DNA of 64,000 bases from Saprospirales bacterium (GTDB taxonomy: Bacteria > Bacteroidota > Bacteroidia > Chitinophagales > Saprospiraceae): contig JADJYG010000030.1 of assembly GCA_016719895.1 (NCBI GenBank), forward strand, positions 372,001 to 436,000, in the 5' to 3' direction. Positions 53,127 through 61,268 of the stretch are shown here, in pieces; position 1 is the stretch's first letter; each line of letters opens with the position of its first letter. Under the pieces are notes generated by a model. It was not told the origin of the DNA and did no database searches. It saw only the letters and a program-made list of their open reading frames with translations. The translations under genes were made by a program, and so were the position numbers.

Positions 53127-54644
53127 ATGAATAATATTTATCTATTTTTACTTGTTTTGATCCCATTATTCACTTTCTCGTTAAACTGTGGATATGCCCA
53201 ATCATGCTACGTCCAAAAATTGGACCCTTCCGGAATCGATATTAGCCAATACCAAACAACCTTGGAAACATCAGCTTGCCAACTGCGGGATGCTTTTCCG
53301 GCGCAGTATATTAATGATTTCAAAGTCTTCTCTTATGGATTTTATTTGCATACTCCTCCAACAACAGGAGGTATTCCACAAATTTTAAGTTTGATAAAAT
53401 ATCAGACATCGATGGAAGGCGAATACTATATGCTGATCTCCAAGCAATCCGATTCGACAGGTGTTTATACGAGATTTTTTATTGATTTAAGCCTGCCTGA
53501 TACCGGCGTTTTTTCTTGCCTTCCGCCATCGAAGCAATTGCTTCTTGCTGACAAAATTCAGGCGGAAGTGGAAAAAACCTATTTAGAACTGGGAAACAGC
53601 CCGTTTTCCTACGCCCAGGCAGAACAAAAAGGCATGGAGGTATTAAAAAATACGATATTTCAAATCATTCAGGGAAACTGCTGTATAATGACGCCGCAAG
53701 AGATTTGTGAACTATTTAGAGTGAAGCATTTTGAATCAGCTCCTGTTGAAATCCTGCCGTCTAGCCCGAATAAACCGGATAAGCCGGAATCTCTATCTTC
53801 AATATATATAACTGATTATGCAAATCTTGATATTTCAAGTGGCGGTGAAGCATACATAATCGAAGAAGAGTTTAATACGGCCTATTTTAGTTTTCTCTCA
53901 CAACAAGGGAAAAATACGAAGATTTTCATTACTGCGAATACAAATTTTTGTGATGCAGCTTCCACGGTATACGCCGATGTGACTTCTGAATTTGACGATC
54001 CGTCCAATTTGTTTACAGCTTGGTACCATGTTTGGGAAAACCCCGACGTAACTAAACCAGATACCCTTTACGCCATGCTGAAGGTTTCAGCAGAGCAATT
54101 TCAAAACATTACAGGGTCATACCAAGGTGGAGTTAGCTATCAAGGGTGCACCAGTGCGCAAAGCGCTACAATCGATGCCGACGTATCTTTTGCACTGGAG
54201 ATGCTGGACACTGCCATAGCTAAAATATCAAGATATGATGGGACAAATCCTGCTGAGGTCCACACAAGTCTGGATAATAATTTTGGCGGTATTACAAACT
54301 CGTTTTTTGCAGGATGGATCAAATTGAACTTATATTTGTTGAAAGGAATGGGCCCATGGGCCGGATATGACTGCGTGGCCAATGGAGACGGTTTTTGTGG
54401 AACGACAACTATGGCATATACAATTTGGTGTGTTCCGTTTTTCGATATCCGTATATGTGATCCTTATTATTTTTCACATTCGCCGCTTGACCGCTCGACA
54501 ACAATTATTCATGAATGGGTACATAAATATGGATGTAACTTTGACTTGGGGTATGACTGGGAGCCAGATTATCCGGATAATTCGGCTATAACACAACTTT
54601 TCAATGCAGACTCATTTGCAGAGTTTGTAAAAGATGTATGGTGA
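53127..54644 (+). CDS. Modular secreted protein B with M35-like zinc metallopeptidase domain
   Basis: The 505-residue protein has a signal peptide (MNNIYLFLLVLIPLFTFSLN, cleavage near GYAQ-SC). Its N-terminal 310 or so residues are homologous to protein A (FKVFSYGFYLH, GVYTRFFIDLSLP, FSYAQAEQKGMEVL, TANTNFCDAASTVY). The C-terminal region (about 365-505) contains IRICDPYYF, HEWVHKYG (His462, Glu463, His466) and the ending NADSFAEFV. HExxH plus a later Asp and the NADSF motif is the pattern of Aspzincin/M35 metalloendopeptidases. It likely cleaves protein or peptide outside the cytoplasm. AT-rich; followed directly by a small membrane protein. Confidence 0.8.
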   Translation: MNNIYLFLLVLIPLFTFSLNCGYAQSCYVQKLDPSGIDISQYQTTLETSACQLRDAFPAQYINDFKVFSYGFYLHTPPTTGGIPQILSLIKYQTSMEGEYYMLISKQSDSTGVYTRFFIDLSLPDTGVFSCLPPSKQLLLADKIQAEVEKTYLELGNSPFSYAQAEQKGMEVLKNTIFQIIQGNCCIMTPQEICELFRVKHFESAPVEILPSSPNKPDKPESLSSIYITDYANLDISSGGEAYIIEEEFNTAYFSFLSQQGKNTKIFITANTNFCDAASTVYADVTSEFDDPSNLFTAWYHVWENPDVTKPDTLYAMLKVSAEQFQNITGSYQGGVSYQGCTSAQSATIDADVSFALEMLDTAIAKISRYDGTNPAEVHTSLDNNFGGITNSFFAGWIKLNLYLLKGMGPWAGYDCVANGDGFCGTTTMAYTIWCVPFFDIRICDPYYFSHSPLDRSTTIIHEWVHKYGCNFDLGYDWEPDYPDNSAITQLFNADSFAEFVKDVW

Positions 54645-54900
54645 TATGCAAAGATTTCAAATATTACTTTTTTATTCTTGGATAGCGACTCTTTTGGCCT
54701 TGATATTTCTGTATGGAGGATTTCATCCAGACGGGGTAGCAGCTAATTTTATTAAATATTATACGAAAACTCTTGTTTTGTTTATGAACTTTCCCGTTCT
54801 GATAATAGCAATCAGACAGATGTTTAAGAGGGAATCTGGAGCCCGCTATTTGATTATCATTGTTCTTTCGCTAACGTTACAAATTTATTTGCTAAGATAG
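54634..54900 (+). CDS. Three-helix membrane protein, putative partner of protein B
   Basis: The 88-residue product (MYGDMQRFQILLFYSWIATL) has three hydrophobic helices (about 10-30, 42-62, 70-88) and a basic loop (MFKRESGARY). The first ATG overlaps the upstream stop by 11 bp; a second ATG lies 1 bp after it. It is not obviously homologous to the protein at 52781, though size, topology and position are the same. This pairing of non-homologous small membrane proteins with non-homologous effector C-termini is what toxin/immunity cassettes show (inference). Confidence 0.6.
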   Translation: MYGDMQRFQILLFYSWIATLLALIFLYGGFHPDGVAANFIKYYTKTLVLFMNFPVLIIAIRQMFKRESGARYLIIIVLSLTLQIYLLR

Positions 54901-54957
54901 TTAATTCAGTCGCGTCTGAAGTTTACATAATCTATACTTCCAACAAAATTCTACAAT

Positions 54958-57216
54958 ATGACTTCCAAACCTGCCTGTACCGCCCTGGCGGTATTCTGCC
55001 TGCTCGCCACGGCCTTCACGGCCCGCGCCCAAAGCACCACCTACAGCATCACGGCCAAAGGCTTGTACGACGGCAACCAGGTGGTCGTGCGCTGGGCGCC
55101 CGGCGACTTCGACGCCTGGAACTGGGCCAACCAACACGGCGGTTATACCCTCGAACGCACCACTTACCGCCAGGCTGATACGCTGCTGTCGGCAGCCAAT
55201 ATGATCGCCAGCCAGGTCACCCTGGCAACCGGCCTGGCGCCGGTGCCGGAAGCCCAATGGCAGACGATGCCCGACTCCAACCTCGCCGGTATCGTGGCGG
55301 GCAGTATCTATGGCGACAGCCTGGAGGTACTCGACCTGGGCGACAATGACTTCATGTCGGTGCTCAACGCCACGGAGGCCCGGAAAAACCGCTTCGGCTT
55401 CAGCCTCTTCGCCTGCGACCAGTCGCTCGATATCGCCCTGGCGGCCGGCCTGGCCTTCGTGGATACCACGGCAGCGGCCGACAAGGAGTACATCTATATT
55501 ATCCGCCTCGATTCCGTGCCCTCGGGCGTGACGGAGAAAAAAGGCGTGGCCATGATCTCCACCGAAAGCGGAGGCACCCTGCCGGCGCCGCCTAAGCCAA
55601 AGGCCAAACCCGGCGACCACAGCGTGACGCTGACCTGGGAAAAAGCCGCCCTGACCGAACACTATTCCAGCTATATCCTCGAGCGCTCCACCGACAACGG
55701 CCAAACCTACACCACCGTCAACTCCTCGCCCTTTGTGGCCCTCAATACCCTGGGTCCGGCCGAAGGGCCCAACGCATACCTCGACTCGCTGGCCGACAAC
55801 ACCACCACCTACGTGTACCGCGTGCGCGGCCTGTCGCCCTTCGGCTTTGTCGGACCGCCGTCGGATACCGTGCGGGTGAAAGGAGAAGAACCGCCGCTGG
55901 TGGTGCTGGCTGAAATAACGGCCGTGACCGAAGAAACGCCCGGTCAACTGCAAATCACCTGGACCTTCCCGGCCGAACTGGAGAGCGTTACGCAGAAATT
56001 CGAGATCTACCGCGCCTATCTGATCGACGGCGAGTACGCCTGGGTGGGCGAAGCGGGCCCAAGTGGGCGCCTGTTCAACGACCTGAACCCGGCCTCGGCG
56101 AACTACTACGTGGTGCGCGCCAAAGACATCAACGGGAAATCCACGGGCTCGCTGCCCATCCTGGGCCAGATCAATGACGAAACAGCGCCCGCAGCGCCCG
56201 TGGGCCTCAGTGGAGACTGCGATAACTCGGGCTGGGTTACCGTTTCGTGGTTGCCCAACGCCGAAAACGATGTGCTGGGCTACCGGGTTTACATTGCTAA
56301 CCAAAACACGGAAGATACAGCCTATGTGGAGGTGACCAGTCTGCCGGTGCGCGACACCTTTTTTCAGTTTAACGTAGAATTGAATACGCTCACAGAAGAG
56401 CTGTATGCCGTTGTCCGGGCAACCGATTTCCGGGAAAACCTGTCAGAGCCCTCCCAATCGCTGAATATCCACAAAGCGGATATCGTGCCGCCATCGCCGC
56501 CGTCTATCACCAAGGTGGTCCCGGCACACAAATCCGTGCAGCTGTTTATTACCCGCAGCACCAGCCACGATGTGCAGCGGTATGAGATCCAACTGCAGTC
56601 AGTAGCCTCGCCGGGTTGGAGCACTATTGCGGAATACCAGGCAGCTTCCATGGTCGGTGAATTCACGGATTCCATCACATACCAGGATCCCTTGCGCCGC
56701 CGCCGTACCTGGGAATACCGGGTGCTGGCTTACGACGATGCGGACCAGGTGTCGAGCTCGCAGGTGATCAGGACCAAAGCCCTCGACCAGGGCATCCGGG
56801 ATGCTATCCAAAACTTTACGGGGATGTTTTCGCCGGTACAAAAAGGCGTGCAGTTGAACTGGAACTACACGCCGGATATCGACCTCGTCGGTTTTCAGAT
56901 CTATCGCGCGATCGATACCAGCCAGTTGCGGTCGTTCAAGTTTATCCCGGCCACGGCGCTTACTGCTGTAACCGGCAATAACTTTGGCTACCTCGACACC
57001 GATATGGCCATTAAAACGACGTTCACAAAACTGACGTTTGTTCAGCCGGCAGCCACGGCGGGAGGTACCTCCACCACGTTTACCGCAAGCCTGGTCAACC
57101 AACCGGTGTCCAAGGCGGCCAATGCCGTGATTACCCTGAAGTATGCCGTCATGGCGGTATTTGCCGATGGGGCGCAGTCGCCGATGTCGCCTACCGTATC
57201 GGTGCAGATCCAGTAG
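54958..57216 (+). CDS. Secreted multi-Fn3 protein
   Basis: The 752-residue protein has a signal peptide (MTSKPACTALAVFCLLATAF, ending ARAQ) and an N-terminal domain (YSITAKGLYDGNQVVVRWAP), then at least four fibronectin type III domains (for example HSVTLTWEKAALTEHYSSYI, QLQITWTFPAELESVTQKFE, WVTVSWLPNAENDVLGYRVY, GVQLNWNYTPDIDLVGFQIY). No T9SS tail and no enzyme motif were seen. G+C returns to the level of the window, so this gene marks the right edge of the AT-rich island. Likely a surface or periplasmic scaffold, perhaps a partner of the giant Fn3 protein. Confidence 0.85.
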   Translation: MTSKPACTALAVFCLLATAFTARAQSTTYSITAKGLYDGNQVVVRWAPGDFDAWNWANQHGGYTLERTTYRQADTLLSAANMIASQVTLATGLAPVPEAQWQTMPDSNLAGIVAGSIYGDSLEVLDLGDNDFMSVLNATEARKNRFGFSLFACDQSLDIALAAGLAFVDTTAAADKEYIYIIRLDSVPSGVTEKKGVAMISTESGGTLPAPPKPKAKPGDHSVTLTWEKAALTEHYSSYILERSTDNGQTYTTVNSSPFVALNTLGPAEGPNAYLDSLADNTTTYVYRVRGLSPFGFVGPPSDTVRVKGEEPPLVVLAEITAVTEETPGQLQITWTFPAELESVTQKFEIYRAYLIDGEYAWVGEAGPSGRLFNDLNPASANYYVVRAKDINGKSTGSLPILGQINDETAPAAPVGLSGDCDNSGWVTVSWLPNAENDVLGYRVYIANQNTEDTAYVEVTSLPVRDTFFQFNVELNTLTEELYAVVRATDFRENLSEPSQSLNIHKADIVPPSPPSITKVVPAHKSVQLFITRSTSHDVQRYEIQLQSVASPGWSTIAEYQAASMVGEFTDSITYQDPLRRRRTWEYRVLAYDDADQVSSSQVIRTKALDQGIRDAIQNFTGMFSPVQKGVQLNWNYTPDIDLVGFQIYRAIDTSQLRSFKFIPATALTAVTGNNFGYLDTDMAIKTTFTKLTFVQPAATAGGTSTTFTASLVNQPVSKAANAVITLKYAVMAVFADGAQSPMSPTVSVQIQ

Positions 57217-57249
57217 CGGCGTATAACCTGTAACCTTAAATGTACGCTC

Positions 57250-57450
57250 ATGGTAGCTGTTTTACCGCTAGATACGCCGCTTGTGGCGGAACAGGAAGGT
57301 CAGTTGGTATTGAGCCAGGAGTATATCCAAACACAGATCTTACACCTTCGCTCCGATGACCGGGTCCGCATCCATCCGGAAACACACGGGCAGTGGAACT
57401 CCCTGGAGGAAGTACCCCGGGAGTACCGGCCATACGTAGTTCGAAAATGA
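57250..57450 (+). CDS. Small hypothetical protein
   Basis: A 66-residue soluble product (MVAVLPLDTPLVAEQEGQLV) with LSQEYIQTQILHLRSDDRVR and an ending PREYRPYVVRK. It follows the Fn3 gene by 33 bp on the same strand and has plausible amino-acid composition. No domain was recognised. Confidence 0.45.
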   Translation: MVAVLPLDTPLVAEQEGQLVLSQEYIQTQILHLRSDDRVRIHPETHGQWNSLEEVPREYRPYVVRK

Positions 57451-57526
57451 CCCCTTGTTTCTTCAAAAAATGAGCGGAGCCGCGCATGCGCGGCCCCGCT
57501 GCCGTTCACTCCACCGTGTCATGGAA

Positions 57527-58342
57527 TCACAATTGTATGCGGTTCACCAAATTTTCAAGGACATAGCGCTTCATACCGGTGTGCAGGTTTTCGACGCGTG
57601 ATTCGAGGCGTTTCATCAACACGTTGACCAGGATACCCAAAACAATCGCCACGATCGTGGTAAAAAATGCGGTACCCAGGTTGTCGATCAGCGTTTGGAT
57701 ATCGGCGCCATTGACGGCCGCCGGCGCCGGTGCGGATTCAACTGAGCCGGTGGGGGTGGCCATGGCTGTCGGCTGGGTTTTACCCATGTTCAATATAGCC
57801 GCGGCCATCCCCAGCACCGTGCCCAGGAATCCGAAAGCGGGGATTAGGGATTGGCAGGTGTTAATCAACCAGAAGTCCTTTTCAACAGTTTTTCGATGCA
57901 TGTCGCTCACCGTTTCCACCATGGCCAGCGATTCGGCCGGCGAGTGGCTGGAGCGAAATTTGGTAGCGGCCTGTTTGATGAGGTCGGTCAGCAGCCCGGC
58001 GCCAATATGGCGTTCCACTTCAATCGTGTTCAGTTTGACCTGATTGACATCCTCCGGATAAAGCACGTATTGCTCGGTTTCCGGCAGGAGTTTGGCGGTG
58101 TAGGCATATTCTTCTTTCCGGATACGGTTGTTCAGGCTGTTCATGCCGAACAGGCAAATGAAGAAGCAAAAGAACGTGGCTGCCTGGATCAATCCATCCG
58201 GCATTTTGCCGCCCAAGGCAAAAAAGAAAGTTTCCAGAGAGGAGCCATTCGGGGCAAATTGGTAGCCTGTGGTGGTAATCAGCATGACCAACAGGGTGAG
58301 GCCAAGGCTCAGGGCGATTTGACTATTTTTTTGCGAAAACAT
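57527..58342 (-). CDS. MotA/TolQ/ExbB-like proton channel protein
   Basis: The 271-residue inner-membrane protein has two N-terminal helices (LSLGLTLLVMLITTTGYQF and GLIQAATFFCFFICLFGMN), a cytoplasmic helical region, and the family core with PAFGFLGTVLGMAAAILNMG and LGTAFFTTIVAIVLGILVNV. These helices form the ion path in MotA/ExbB/TolQ channels. An Ala/Pro insert (about 195-215) lies between the two core helices. It is the last gene of an operon with a MotB/ExbD-like protein, a zinc ribbon and an outer-membrane barrel, so it probably powers an envelope machine. Confidence 0.85.
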   Translation of the reverse strand: MFSQKNSQIALSLGLTLLVMLITTTGYQFAPNGSSLETFFFALGGKMPDGLIQAATFFCFFICLFGMNSLNNRIRKEEYAYTAKLLPETEQYVLYPEDVNQVKLNTIEVERHIGAGLLTDLIKQAATKFRSSHSPAESLAMVETVSDMHRKTVEKDFWLINTCQSLIPAFGFLGTVLGMAAAILNMGKTQPTAMATPTGSVESAPAPAAVNGADIQTLIDNLGTAFFTTIVAIVLGILVNVLMKRLESRVENLHTGMKRYVLENLVNRIQL

Positions 58343-58445
58343 ATTCGGGAGTGCGTTGTGCGTGAGTGGTGAGTTAGTGTGTTAGTGCATGGCGGGTTTG
58401 AGAAACGGCCCATCGGCCCGGTTTTCCTAACCCTGAATCAAACAT

Positions 58446-59294
58446 TTACCTGCCCCATTTACCGGTTTTTTTCGGCTCCGTTTTGGAGGATGGCGCAGCC
58501 GGTTTTACGGGTTCGTCCGTTGGGCGGGTAGCGGTTGCTGGCGGCAGGGCCGATTTGAAGCTGACCGAGCTGGCTGTGACCGTGAACGTGCCGGCGCGCA
58601 CCCAGTCGTCGCTGCTGCCTACGGCATAGGCCCCGAAGTTGTGCGTTTGGGTTTTCATACCGGCTTGAATGATTTTGCCGTACAGGGCAAAGGGTTGGCC
58701 GCCCGTGCTGCGGGTCCGGCGTTTTACCCGCGCCCATACTTCGTACATCCCGGGGGTAATACCGACCTGGTAAAAATAGTTCAGGCTTTTTTCGTACTGA
58801 AATACCTCGTTTTGATACTTGCTGGCGCGACTGGGCTTCCACGACTGGCTGCCCTGGCGGAGCATAAACTCCACCGTTTGTTTGGCCAGGCCTTCCTGTT
58901 GGAGGAGCAGGGTCACATCGCCTTTGGTTTGTTTCATCAAATCGACGGCCACAGGGTCGGCGGGCGGGCTGGGCGGCACTTGCTCGACCGGTTTGGGCGG
59001 CGCCGGCGCAGGTTTGGGTTGCACCGGCGTGGGGGGCGGTTCTGGCTTGGGCGCCGGGACGGGCTTGTATTTTTGCGTGCCCCGCAAGCCATTGCTGGAA
59101 TATTCCCGCTGCCGGGGGATATTAGCCGCCGGCTGTTTGGGTTTTTCCTGTTTGATTTGCGCAGATTTTGGCGCGGGTGGCGTAGTGCCAGCCACCCGGG
59201 TATTCAAGAAGTTGAGGATGATGAACACACCAAGGGCCCCCGTCAGGATATCCAGCGCGGAGATAAACAAGGGATCTATACTTTTATTCGTCAT
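58446..59294 (-). CDS. MotB/ExbD-like single-span protein with Pro-rich linker
   Basis: The 282-residue protein has one N-terminal membrane helix, DPLFISALDILTGALGVFII, with an Asp at its start as in ExbD and MotB. A long Pro/Lys-rich periplasmic linker follows (about 38-110, PAPKPEPPPTPVQPKPAPAP), then a beta-rich domain (TPGMYEVWARVKRRTRSTGG, NFGAYAVGSSDDWVRAGTFT) unlike OmpA or ExbD. The Asp and the adjacent ExbB-like gene make it the stator partner (family pattern). The C-terminal domain probably binds an outer-membrane or cell-wall target (inference). It overlaps the zinc-ribbon gene by 11 bp. Confidence 0.75.
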   Translation of the reverse strand: MTNKSIDPLFISALDILTGALGVFIILNFLNTRVAGTTPPAPKSAQIKQEKPKQPAANIPRQREYSSNGLRGTQKYKPVPAPKPEPPPTPVQPKPAPAPPKPVEQVPPSPPADPVAVDLMKQTKGDVTLLLQQEGLAKQTVEFMLRQGSQSWKPSRASKYQNEVFQYEKSLNYFYQVGITPGMYEVWARVKRRTRSTGGQPFALYGKIIQAGMKTQTHNFGAYAVGSSDDWVRAGTFTVTASSVSFKSALPPATATRPTDEPVKPAAPSSKTEPKKTGKWGR

Positions 59295-59550
59295 GGCTCG
59301 AAGTGTTGGGAGTGAAGTTGGTGGCGGTGCGCGCTGTACGAATATGCTGCACTATCGGTTTTTCCAGGTTGACATTGCACTGTATACAGCGCAGCGCGTG
59401 CGACGGATTTTCGTGTGTGCAATTCCAGCAGTTGATTTTGCAAGCCGCCGGCGCCGCCGCGGGCAATGCCGTTTCGGGGAGTTTGAAGTTGCAGTGGCCG
59501 CAGCGCGCCAGACCCGGCTGCGCCGTATGGCCGCAGTTTGGACAATGCAT
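59284..59550 (-). CDS. Double zinc-ribbon protein
   Basis: The 88-residue protein has two CxxC-x9-12-CxxC zinc ribbons: MHCPNCGHTAQPGLARCGHC near the start and INCWNCTHENPSHALRCIQC in the middle, joined by an Ala/Pro linker. It has no signal or membrane segment, so is cytoplasmic. Its 3' end overlaps the MotB/ExbD-like start by 11 bp. A zinc ribbon inside an ion-motor operon is unusual; it may regulate or scaffold the channel on the cytoplasmic side. Confidence 0.8.
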   Translation of the reverse strand: MHCPNCGHTAQPGLARCGHCNFKLPETALPAAAPAACKINCWNCTHENPSHALRCIQCNVNLEKPIVQHIRTARTATNFTPNTSSHDE

Positions 59551-59591
59551 ATCGATTCTTTTTTAAGGTGTGAATTGGCGACCTGCCGGAA

Positions 59592-60320
59592 TTATTGGCC
59601 GATATAATACATATAGGAGAGGCCGATCTGGAAGTTGCGGTTTTTCAGCCCACCCACGTCCACGTTGCGCATGCCATGCGCATACCGGATGTCGAGGGCA
59701 ATTTCGCCGCGTTCGAGGATGAAAATGAGGCCGGTGCCGAGGTTGATGCTGAAGTCGTAAGTCCGGTAATCGTCGTTGCGGCCGTTGCCCATTTCAATAG
59801 TGTATTCGTTGCGGTCGGTGAACGTTACGGTTTCTCCGTCCGAGTTGAGGTGTTCAACCGTAAGTTCCTCCAGGCCTTTGCCGTTGCTGACGGCGAATGA
59901 AAAGGTAGGGCCGAGGGCTACATAGGCGCCAACATTGCCGCCGCCGAAGTTTTTCTCAAACATCATGGGAAAATCGAGGTAGCTCAGCGTTTCTTTCTGA
60001 CGCAGTTCCACTACGCGGTAGTCGCGGGGATAGCCGAATTCCTGGCCGTCCCAAAAGATGCTGCTTTCGCTTTTGATGTTTCCACCGCGTTGGGTGAACG
60101 CAATTTCAGGTTGAAACGTGATCCGGGAGCCCAGGTTGAATTCGGCGAACACTGAGAAGCTGGCGCCCGGGCGGAAGTTTACATCGTACACATCATTGTA
60201 GTCTTTGGATAGTTTGTATTTCGACAGGGACAAGGCCGGCCGGATGCCGATACCGCTCAATTGAGCATTCAGGTTGGAGACGCATACGAAGACCAGCAGA
60301 AAAAAAACCAGATTTTTCAT
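59592..60320 (-). CDS. Outer-membrane beta-barrel protein (PorT/OmpW-like)
   Basis: The 242-residue protein has a signal peptide (MKNLVFFLLVFVCVSNLNAQ) and alternating beta strands typical of small Bacteroidota porin-family barrels: FSVFAEFNLGSRITFQPEIA, LSYLDFPMMFEKNFGGGNVG, VALGPTFSFAVSNG, YDFSINLGTGLIF, and a terminal aromatic strand FQIGLSYMYYIGQ. First gene of the minus-strand operon, 42 bp before the zinc ribbon. It probably supplies the outer-membrane part of the system driven by the ExbB/ExbD-like pair. Confidence 0.85.
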   Translation of the reverse strand: MKNLVFFLLVFVCVSNLNAQLSGIGIRPALSLSKYKLSKDYNDVYDVNFRPGASFSVFAEFNLGSRITFQPEIAFTQRGGNIKSESSIFWDGQEFGYPRDYRVVELRQKETLSYLDFPMMFEKNFGGGNVGAYVALGPTFSFAVSNGKGLEELTVEHLNSDGETVTFTDRNEYTIEMGNGRNDDYRTYDFSINLGTGLIFILERGEIALDIRYAHGMRNVDVGGLKNRNFQIGLSYMYYIGQ

Positions 60321-60520
60321 AACGGTGGAATGATTTTAATTGCGAATAATTGTTGGTTTCGATGCTTTGTGCGGCACCGGTGAAAAGGGTAACCTGTGCC
60401 GCTGTTTTTTAGGAAAATGATAACAGACGGGCCTTTTTTTGCGATGCTTTGGTTAAGAAACTGTGAAGAAATGCAGGTTGCAACCCGGGGCCGCCGGCCT
60501 ATTATTGGTGGTAGTTTGCC

Positions 60521-60528
60521 TACATTTG
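60521..60528 (+). promoter_or_regulatory. Candidate -7 element for the sigma factor gene
   Basis: TACATTTG matches TAnnTTTG 58 nt before the ATG at 60587. No TTG at ideal -33 spacing. The divergent spacer 60321-60586 holds no gene. Confidence 0.35.
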
Positions 60529-60586
60529 CCCGGGGCAAAAAAAATCAGGTCCCCGGGGTTACGTTTCTCCTGCGAACTGCACTAAC

Positions 60587-61180
60587 ATGGCAAATACCGA
60601 TTGGACAGACGAAGCGCTCATCGCCGGCATACAAATCGGCGGCAGCGCACGCGAGGAAGCGTTGAAACGGATTTACCTGTTGCCGGGTTTGCGCGAAACG
60701 GTCATCCGGCACGTGTTGGAACATGGCGGCAGCCGCCAGGACGCACAGGATATTTTTCAGGAAACGCTGGTACTGTTCGATCGAAATCTGCGCGAAGGCC
60801 GCTTTGAAGGCAAAAGCGCCCTGCGTACGTATTTCGTCGCTATTGCAAAATGGCGTTGGGTGACGGTGCGCCGTCAACACGGCCGTTATACTAACCTGGC
60901 GCCCGCGCAGTACGATGCCGAAGTAGACAGCCCTGAAGCCGAAACCATCCGAAGCGAATACCGGGAATTGTTCCAGGAGGCCCTGGGCCAGATCGGCGAG
61001 CGCTGCCGCGAACTGCTGCAACTCTATCAGCTGGAGTATTCCATGGAAGAGATTGCGCAGCGGATGCAATACGGCAATGCGGATGTGGCGAAAAAAGAAG
61101 CCTACCGCTGCCGGATGCGCTTCCGGGAATTGCTGGAAAACAACCCTGAATTCGCCGTATTGCTTAAAGGATTGACTTGA
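60587..61180 (+). CDS. ECF-type RNA polymerase sigma factor
   Basis: The 197-residue protein has a sigma-70 region 2 pattern (DAQDIFQETLVLFDRNLREG, LRTYFVAIAKWRWVTVRRQH) and a region 4 pattern (LLQLYQLEYSMEEIAQRMQY, KKEAYRCRMRFRELL). It lies divergent from the barrel/ion-motor operon and 88 bp upstream of a membrane protein with the layout of an anti-sigma factor. The likely job is response to an envelope signal; targets may include the divergent operon (inference). Confidence 0.85.
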   Translation: MANTDWTDEALIAGIQIGGSAREEALKRIYLLPGLRETVIRHVLEHGGSRQDAQDIFQETLVLFDRNLREGRFEGKSALRTYFVAIAKWRWVTVRRQHGRYTNLAPAQYDAEVDSPEAETIRSEYRELFQEALGQIGERCRELLQLYQLEYSMEEIAQRMQYGNADVAKKEAYRCRMRFRELLENNPEFAVLLKGLT

Positions 61181-61268
61181 TTTTTACACCATAAAAAAAA
61201 CGCGCAGTACCAGCGCCGGGATCGTCCGCACGCCTGCTTCGCAACGGGTACTTCGCCATTCGCCATTC

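Noticed and set aside
57248..57509. Minus-strand frames opposite the 66-codon gene
   Set aside because: They have no recognisable features and overlap a more plausible plus-strand small frame.
57527..60320. Zorya-type defence system
   Set aside because: A MotA-like channel and a MotB-like partner are present, but the partner lacks an OmpA-like domain and no helicase or nuclease gene (ZorC/ZorD/ZorE) is nearby.
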